A stretch of DNA of 64,000 nt, from assembly GCF_022387135.1 (NCBI RefSeq), contig NZ_CP092462.1, positions 496,001-560,000 of the forward strand. Reading direction: 5' to 3'. Below the pieces are notes generated by a model. The model was not told the DNA's origin. It saw only the letters and a list, made by a program, of their open reading frames with translations, and did not search any database. How positions within the stretch are numbered: position 1 is the stretch's first letter; each line of letters opens with the position of its first letter. Source of the DNA: Comamonas sp. B21-038 (lineage in GTDB: Bacteria > Pseudomonadota > Gammaproteobacteria > Burkholderiales > Burkholderiaceae_C). The translations under genes were made by a program, and so were the position numbers. Below are positions 59,154 through 64,000 of the stretch, in pieces.

Positions 59154-60128
59154 ATGACAAAGAAACGATGGGCCGTGCTGGGCCTTGTCTCGGCTGGACT
59201 TGGCCTGTCCATGGCGGTCAGCCATGCGCAGGACTTTCCGCCAAAACGGCCCGTGACCATGGTCGTCGGCTTTGCCGCTGGAGGATCGGCCGATATTGCT
59301 GCACGTGTCATCGCCAAGAAATTGAGTGAGAACATCGGTCAGAACGTGGTCGTGGACAACAAGCCCGGCGCCGGGGGGAACCTGGCGCATGGGCAGGTGG
59401 CCCATGGTCCCGCCGATGGCTCCATGCTGCTGTTTGGCTCGATCGGTCCGCTGACCATATCGCCGCATTTGATGAAGCTGCGCTATGACCCGCTGAAGGA
59501 TCTGGCACCCATCACGATGGGCGTCGTCTTTCCCAATGTGCTCGTGGTGCCGGCCGGCACCGGCATCAAGACGCTGGCGGACTATGTCGCGAAAGCCAAG
59601 CGCGAGCCTGGCAAGCTGGACTTCGCCTCCACCGGACCGGGATCGGCCTCCCACCTGGCCGGCGAGCTGCTCAACGATGTGGCCCATATCAACACCGTCC
59701 ACATCCCGTACAAGGGCGGCGCGCCTGCTTTGCAGGACGTCTTGGGCGGCCGCGTCGCATCGTTCTATGCCGCGCCTCCCACCGCACTGCCGCATATCGA
59801 ATCGGGCAAGCTGATCCCGCTGGCGACCACTGGCCTGACCCGCCCCGCCTACCTTCCCAATGTGCCGACGGTGGCCGAGAGCTTCCCGGGTTTCAACGCG
59901 ACGAATTGGTATGCCTTTCTGGCACCGGCCAAAACGCCCCAGCCTCTGCTGGACCGGTGGAACCTGGAGCTGGTGAAGGCCCTCAACGCGCCTGAGGTGC
60001 ATGACAACCTGCTCAAGCACGGCCAGACCACGGCACCGGGCAAGCGCGAGGAGCTGGGCAGGTTCATCGCCGACGAGTATGCCAAGTGGGGCCGCATCAT
60101 CCAGGACCGCAAGATCACGATCGAGTAG
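59154..60128 (+). CDS. Tripartite tricarboxylate transporter (Bug-type) binding protein
   Basis: The 324-residue periplasmic protein has a signal peptide (ending AVSHAQ), then the Bug/TctC family pattern. Segments are KRPVTMVVGFAAGGSADIAARVIAKKL, VVDNKPGAGGNLAHGQVAHGPADGSMLLFGS, DFASTGPGSASHLAGELL and HIPYKGGAPALQDVLGGRV. CAGGAG lies before the ATG. As is usual for this expanded family, no TctAB membrane genes lie beside it. The ligand is unknown, probably an organic acid. Confidence 0.93.
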   Translation: MTKKRWAVLGLVSAGLGLSMAVSHAQDFPPKRPVTMVVGFAAGGSADIAARVIAKKLSENIGQNVVVDNKPGAGGNLAHGQVAHGPADGSMLLFGSIGPLTISPHLMKLRYDPLKDLAPITMGVVFPNVLVVPAGTGIKTLADYVAKAKREPGKLDFASTGPGSASHLAGELLNDVAHINTVHIPYKGGAPALQDVLGGRVASFYAAPPTALPHIESGKLIPLATTGLTRPAYLPNVPTVAESFPGFNATNWYAFLAPAKTPQPLLDRWNLELVKALNAPEVHDNLLKHGQTTAPGKREELGRFIADEYAKWGRIIQDRKITIE

Positions 60129-60170
60129 CCCTGGCTGGGGAATCAACCATCACCCATAAGGAGACAAGCC

Positions 60171-61010
60171 TTGTCCATATCCCATCTTCTTCGCAGCGCC
60201 TGTGCCATGCGCTGGCAACGCCGTGCGCTGCTCGGCCTGGCGGCCAGCTGGCTGAGCCTGGGGCTGCTAGCTGGCGCAGTACAGCCTTCCACCGCCCATG
60301 CAGCCGATATTCGCGTCGTCACCTCCGGCGGGTTCTCGGCGGCCTATGACCAGTTGGTGCCGTTGTACGAGCAGGCCACCGGTCACCGAGTGATCACTGC
60401 GCGTGGCGCTTCGATGGGCAATGCACAGGACGCCATTCCCAGCCGCCTGGCGCGGGGTGAGCAGTTCGACATCGTGATTCTGGCGGACGCCGGCTTGGAA
60501 CAGCTGATCGCCGAAGGCAAAGTCCAGCAGGGCTCGCGTGTGGATCTGGCGCGCTCGATGATTGGCATGAGTGTGCGCAAGGGCACGCCCAAACCCGACA
60601 TCAGCTCGGTCGAGGCGCTCAGGCAGACCTTGCTGGATGCCAAAAGCATTGCCTACTCGGCCAGCGCCAGTGGAACCTATCTCGCCAGCGAGCTGTTTCC
60701 GCGTCTGGGTGTTGCCGAGCAGATCAAGGACAAGGCCAGCAGAATTCTGAGCGAACGCGTCGGCGCGGTCGTATTGCGGGGCGATGCGGAGATTGGCTTT
60801 CAGCAGGTGAGTGAACTGCTCCCGTTCAAGGAGCTGGAGTTTGTCGGGCCGCTGCCCGACGAGGTGCAGCAGCGCGTGTTTTTCTCGGCGGGGATCGCGG
60901 CGGCGGCGGCGGAGCCCGATGTGGCACGGCATTTCATCCGCTTTCTCGCTTCTGCTGCGGCGGCACCGCTGGTTCGCAGCACCGGGATGGAGCCTGCCGC
61001 CGCACGCTGA
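60171..61010 (+). CDS. ModA-like extracellular solute-binding protein
   Basis: The 279-residue protein starts at TTG (60,171) after AAGGAGA. A signal or anchor segment (residues ~15-42, ending TAHA) comes next, then IRVVTSGGFSAAYDQLVPLYEQATGHRV, FDIVILADAGLEQLIAEGKV and SASGTYLASELFPRLGV. It resembles ModA-like substrate-binding proteins, but molybdate binding is unproven. It follows the Bug gene by 42 bp on the same strand and is probably cotranscribed. A role in uptake linked to the LysR gene is likely. Confidence 0.8.
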   Translation: MSISHLLRSACAMRWQRRALLGLAASWLSLGLLAGAVQPSTAHAADIRVVTSGGFSAAYDQLVPLYEQATGHRVITARGASMGNAQDAIPSRLARGEQFDIVILADAGLEQLIAEGKVQQGSRVDLARSMIGMSVRKGTPKPDISSVEALRQTLLDAKSIAYSASASGTYLASELFPRLGVAEQIKDKASRILSERVGAVVLRGDAEIGFQQVSELLPFKELEFVGPLPDEVQQRVFFSAGIAAAAAEPDVARHFIRFLASAAAAPLVRSTGMEPAAAR

Positions 61011-61114
61011 ACCGGCGAGACGGCATCCTGCAGCCCCGCATGCCGACCCGGGGCCGCCCGCCACGGCCCAACACGCAGGGCCGGGCCATGCATGGTCCAG
61101 CTGCAAGCGCGGCG

Positions 61115-61900
61115 TCAGCGCCCCCCGCGTTTGCGGAAAAATCCGCGCAGCTCCTCGGAGTGCTGGGCATCGCGCAGAAACGGCGGCAGCGAGATGGCCA
61201 GCAGGCAGGCTGCCAGCGGTACGACGCAAAAAAATCCGATGAACTTGAAACCCAGCGCGCCTGCAATGCTGCCCAGCACAAACATGCCGATCAGGCCTGC
61301 CGCAATGCGCATGCGGCCCCGGTGGTGCGGTACGGGCTGCAGCGGCGCTGGGGTGCCCCGGCGGCGGCGCTGCCACCACAGCAGCTTGCCCAGCTCCATC
61401 CCCAGATCGGTGATGTTGCCGGTCATGTGGGTGGTGCGAATGCTGCCCCCCGACGTCTTGGAGCCGACCGCATTCTGCAGCCCCATCATGAAAGACAGCC
61501 ACAGCACGGTCAGCGGCACCGCAAAAGGCGTCTGCCAGCTGAGCGTGGCGGCGCCCATCAGCCCGAACGGCAAAAGCATCAGCGCCTCGAGCATCAGCGG
61601 TAGCGCATACACGCTGTACAGGCGCCTCTCGCGTCCCCAGTTCACCAGGATGGCGCAGACCGCCGCCCCCACCATGAACGACAGGATGGCGCCCAACGCA
61701 TTCAGCAGCATCTTCAGGTTGTCCAGCACCAGCCCATCGGCCAATTGCGAGGCAAAGCCGGTCATGTGCGAGGTGTACATCTGCAAAACCAGGTAGCCGC
61801 CCGCGTTGACCGCTCCCGCATTGAACGCCAGCACCCAGCCCAGCGCGACATTGGTGGACTGGGCGCGGTGGCGGTTGGTCAGGTGGCGAAGTCGTCGCAT
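61115..61900 (-). CDS. DUF1275 (YoaK-type) membrane protein
   Basis: The 261-residue protein has about six membrane helices and the family segments FNAGAVNAGGYLVLQMYTSHMTGFASQLADGLV and GLQNAVGSKTSGGSIRTTHMTGNITDLGMELGKLL. The start at MRRLRHL (61,900) has GGAG upstream. DUF1275 members are widespread with no settled function; some are linked to membrane transport. It stands alone, convergent to the ModA-like gene. Confidence 0.9.
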   Translation of the reverse strand: MRRLRHLTNRHRAQSTNVALGWVLAFNAGAVNAGGYLVLQMYTSHMTGFASQLADGLVLDNLKMLLNALGAILSFMVGAAVCAILVNWGRERRLYSVYALPLMLEALMLLPFGLMGAATLSWQTPFAVPLTVLWLSFMMGLQNAVGSKTSGGSIRTTHMTGNITDLGMELGKLLWWQRRRRGTPAPLQPVPHHRGRMRIAAGLIGMFVLGSIAGALGFKFIGFFCVVPLAACLLAISLPPFLRDAQHSEELRGFFRKRGGR

Positions 61901-62254
61901 CAAAAATACTCCAGAGGCCGATACGGTAGACAGGGTGGCGCACCCGTGCGCATAAGTGCGCAGCCAGGGTACTGCGCGCGGCCGGTCTATGGGGGGCTGC
62001 ATCGGGCCCAAGAGGTGGGGGAGGCCGTGGACCGGGTAGCCGTTGCCGGCCAGCGCCCAGGTGGCTGGCCCTCTCGCCCGGCAAGACCTGGCGCAGCCAC
62101 CGCCTCGCGAGCTGCTGTTGATCCTTGGAGGCGCCACGGTGCTGCGTTAGGGCGCGTCTGTATCGAGGAGCGGGTCATCCAGGCTGAGGCCACGCCCTGG
62201 AGCGCTGCACTCCGCAACCCCGATGCCCGCAGCCTCAAGATGCCAGTGCGATGG
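61901..62254. other. Intergenic region, nothing identified
   Basis: About 350 bp upstream of the DUF1275 gene and downstream of the glyoxalase-fold gene. I see no gene, RNA or clear regulatory site. Open frames here are GC-driven artefacts. Confidence 0.4.
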
Positions 62255-62623
62255 CTAGGGCGCCGGATGGTGGCAAACCGCTTCGATGTTGTTGCCGTCC
62301 GGGTCCAGCACAAAGGCTGCGTAGTAATGGGGATGGTAATGGGGGCGCAGGCCCGGAGCGCCGTTGTCACGCCCACCCGCCGCCATCGCCGCTGCATAAA
62401 AGGCATCCACCTGCGCGCGCGTGGGGGCGCTGATGGCGATATGGAGGCGAGCGGGCTTGTCGGTGGACTCCGAGATCCACAACGAGGGCTTGCCATCGCG
62501 GCCCAAACCCAGGCTGCCAGGCCCTTCCATTGCGAGCGAGACCCCCAGCGGCTCCAGCGCCTGGAGAAAAAAACGCTTGCTTGCGGCGATGTTGGAGACG
62601 CCGATGCCCAGATGATCAAACAT
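62255..62623 (-). CDS. VOC/glyoxalase-fold protein
   Basis: The 122-residue protein begins MFDHLGIGVSNIAASKRFFLQALEPLGV and ends with YYAAFVLDPDGNNIEAVCHHP, the typical start and end of vicinal-oxygen-chelate proteins. The metal-type positions (His4 and Glu near the end) are present. AGGAG lies before the ATG at 62,623. The substrate is unknown; the family includes lyases, dioxygenases and resistance proteins. Confidence 0.88.
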   Translation of the reverse strand: MFDHLGIGVSNIAASKRFFLQALEPLGVSLAMEGPGSLGLGRDGKPSLWISESTDKPARLHIAISAPTRAQVDAFYAAAMAAGGRDNGAPGLRPHYHPHYYAAFVLDPDGNNIEAVCHHPAP

Positions 62624-62804
62624 ATGTGCTCCTGGTGATGTGCAGGGCAGCATTGCCTTGCCATTGCGCGAGCATACCCAATGCACGTTGAGCGCTGCTT
62701 TCAAATCCCCAATCCAGCCGTGTTTTGCAGAGGTGCAGACACGAAAAAAATACTGCGCGAAATTGCCAGGCACAGAGGACGGCAACCCCGTCGATTCGCA
62801 GGCC

Positions 62805-63437
62805 TCAACGCAGCCACATTGCTGCGATCAGCCCCAGGGCCAGTGCGATCAGCAGCCCACCCGAGATGCGCTCCAGCCACGGCAATGCCCGCGCAAAGCG
62901 CCGCAGCACGGCGGGGTTGCCGATGAGTGCGGCAATCAGCAGATCCCAGAGCAGCACGATGCTGAACATCCAGCTGCCGTACACCAGCTTCCAGCCCACG
63001 CTGGCATGCGGGCCCGTCAGCATGGCCGCCAGGCTGGCATAGAACAGCGCGTTCTTGGGGTTGAGAATGCCCGAGAGAAAACCCATGCCGGCGGCGCGGC
63101 GCCAACTGGTGCGGGCTGCGGCCGCCTGGCCCGGGCTGGCTGCAACGCCCAGCGCGCCTTTGCCCGCATGGCGGATAAACAGCAGGCCCAGGTAGAGCAG
63201 GTAACCGCAGCCGGCCAACTGCAGCGTGATGAACAGCCGGCTGCCCGGTTGGAGCACGGCGACACCGGCAAAGGCGGTGACGATAAAAACGCCATTGGCC
63301 AGCGCGATACCAAGGCAGGCCGCGCCAGCGCTGCGCCAACCGCTGGCCAGCGAGGTGCGGGCGATCAGAAAGAAATCAGGACCGGGGGACAGCAGCGCCA
63401 GAAAATGGGCGGCGGCGATCAGCAAAAACGGTTGCAT
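62805..63437 (-). CDS. LysE-family amino acid exporter
   Basis: The 210-residue membrane protein has six predicted helices. The family N-terminus is FLALLSPGPDFFLIARTSLASGWRSAGAACLGIALANGVFI, with the mid-protein segment GMGFLSGILNPKNALFYASLAAML. RhtB/LysE proteins export amino acids or homoserine lactones. It is next to a partial AraC regulator on the same strand, as is common for this family. Confidence 0.92.
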   Translation of the reverse strand: MQPFLLIAAAHFLALLSPGPDFFLIARTSLASGWRSAGAACLGIALANGVFIVTAFAGVAVLQPGSRLFITLQLAGCGYLLYLGLLFIRHAGKGALGVAASPGQAAAARTSWRRAAGMGFLSGILNPKNALFYASLAAMLTGPHASVGWKLVYGSWMFSIVLLWDLLIAALIGNPAVLRRFARALPWLERISGGLLIALALGLIAAMWLR

Positions 63438-63530
63438 GCAAAAGGACCAGGCGGGGAAGGGCCTTGCATGGTGGCGGCTGCCGCATGCCTTGTATTGAAC
63501 GAAATTGCAGCGGATCGCCCGAGGCCGCGT

Positions 63531-64000
63531 TCAGACCACGGCAGGGTGTTTTGCAGAGGACCCCTTGCGAAAGCAGCCTGGCGTGACGCCGGTATGCGCC
63601 TTGAACACCCGCTGAAAATGCGCCTGGTCGGCAAAGCCCAACTGCAGCGCCACTGCGGCTATGCCGTCTTGCCCACGCAGCAGCTGCTTGGCCAGGTTGA
63701 TACGCTGGTTCAGCTGCCAGGCATGGGGCGCCAGGCCCGTCAGCTTGCGAAAGGCGCGGATGGTCTGGTAGCGACTCATGCCCGCCAGGTCGGCCAGCTG
63801 GGTCAGTGGCACGTTGGCGCAGGGGCGGGCGCGCAGGCAGTCCAGCGCCGGTCGGATGCGCTGCGCCAACTGCGATGGCAGATCGGGGGCGTGGATGTGC
63901 AGGCCTTGCTGGGTGTCGAGGTCGCCGATGAACTCGACCAGGCTGGCTTCCTTGTCGGCCGCGTCGGCTTGGGAGAACAGCTGGGCATTGAGCTGGCAGA
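63531..64000 (-). CDS. AraC-family regulator (N-terminus outside window)
   Basis: The frame is open to the window edge, so the gene continues beyond 64,000. The visible ~155 residues end with the double-HTH AraC domain: MSRYQTIRAFRKLTGLAPHAWQLNQRINLAKQLL, then IAAVALQLGFADQAHFQRVFKAHTGVTPGCFR. AraC proteins next to a LysE-type exporter often regulate it (inference). Confidence 0.88.
   Translation of the reverse strand, partial: CQLNAQLFSQADAADKEASLVEFIGDLDTQQGLHIHAPDLPSQLAQRIRPALDCLRARPCANVPLTQLADLAGMSRYQTIRAFRKLTGLAPHAWQLNQRINLAKQLLRGQDGIAAVALQLGFADQAHFQRVFKAHTGVTPGCFRKGSSAKHPAVV

Noticed and set aside
59052-60146. N-terminal extension of the LysR gene
   Set aside because: It runs antisense through the well-supported Bug-type gene; LysR proteins begin near 59,051.

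Overview
The window looks like a chromosome segment of a betaproteobacterium of the Comamonadaceae type (Comamonas, Acidovorax, Delftia or a relative). This is inferred from gene families (IPTL-CTERM proteins, Bug/TTT-type binding proteins, Opp/Dad genes) and codon use. No species is assigned. It has two unlike halves. About 1-47,780 is accessory DNA: two related integrative islands in tandem. About 47,800-64,000 is ordinary, GC-richer chromosome.

Islands. Each carries the same backbone in the same order: a SHOCT-domain membrane protein, a small Cys-rich exported protein, a P4-type tyrosine integrase (minus strand), a DUF1643 protein, an XRE regulator, a variable zone, a RepA/RecA-like ATPase, small coiled-coil proteins, a secreted IPTL-CTERM protein and tRNA-Ser(CGA). 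The left island (1-36,378, left end outside the window) ends in a tRNA-Ser copy whose 3' acceptor end is replaced. The right island (36,379-47,780) ends in the intact tRNA-Ser, followed by tRNA-Arg(ACG) and a terminator. The last ~390 bp of both islands are near-identical, so the right island lies between direct repeats.

Variable zone. Between the XRE gene and the RepA-like gene, both islands hold a family of 124-bp non-coding repeats. Eight copies are exactly 124 bp, three more are degenerate or cut, and all point the same way. Most are followed about 100 bp later by a very GC-rich hairpin. Small gene modules sit between them: MscS channel; HxlR regulator plus NmrA-like reductase; NYN/LOTUS RNase-like protein; YjdM/PhnA-like zinc ribbon (two copies); FUSC transporter; and three copies of a protein with two tandem RNA-polymerase-alpha-CTD-like domains. 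One repeat is a mosaic of two others, joined exactly where a duplicated module begins. This integron-like behaviour without a visible integron integrase is the most interesting feature of the window.

The left island is also interrupted by a composite-transposon-like segment (11,389-24,828): two inverted IS5/IS903-type elements, both with broken transposases, around an 11-kb operon. The operon encodes an unknown protein, a TetR regulator with a perfect 20-bp palindromic operator, a ThDP-dependent 2-oxoacid-decarboxylase-like enzyme, a D-amino acid dehydrogenase, an Opp/Dpp-type transporter and an N-acyl-D-amino-acid deacylase. Together these suggest uptake and breakdown of an N-acylated D-amino acid or D-peptide. 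Further left-island cargo is a RepA-like gene with partner genes, a VIT1-type metal transporter and a cytochrome b561.

Chromosomal part. 48,961-57,944 is a nine-gene plus-strand cluster: three flavin-dependent monooxygenases, an M20 deacylase, a GNAT acetyltransferase, a fused permease-ATPase and two binding proteins. Its content matches the Bacillus yxe/ytm pathways for S-substituted cysteines, so a sulfur-salvage role is likely. After it come a LysR regulator divergent from a Bug-type binding protein, a ModA-like binding protein, a DUF1275 protein, a glyoxalase-fold protein, a LysE exporter and a partial AraC regulator.
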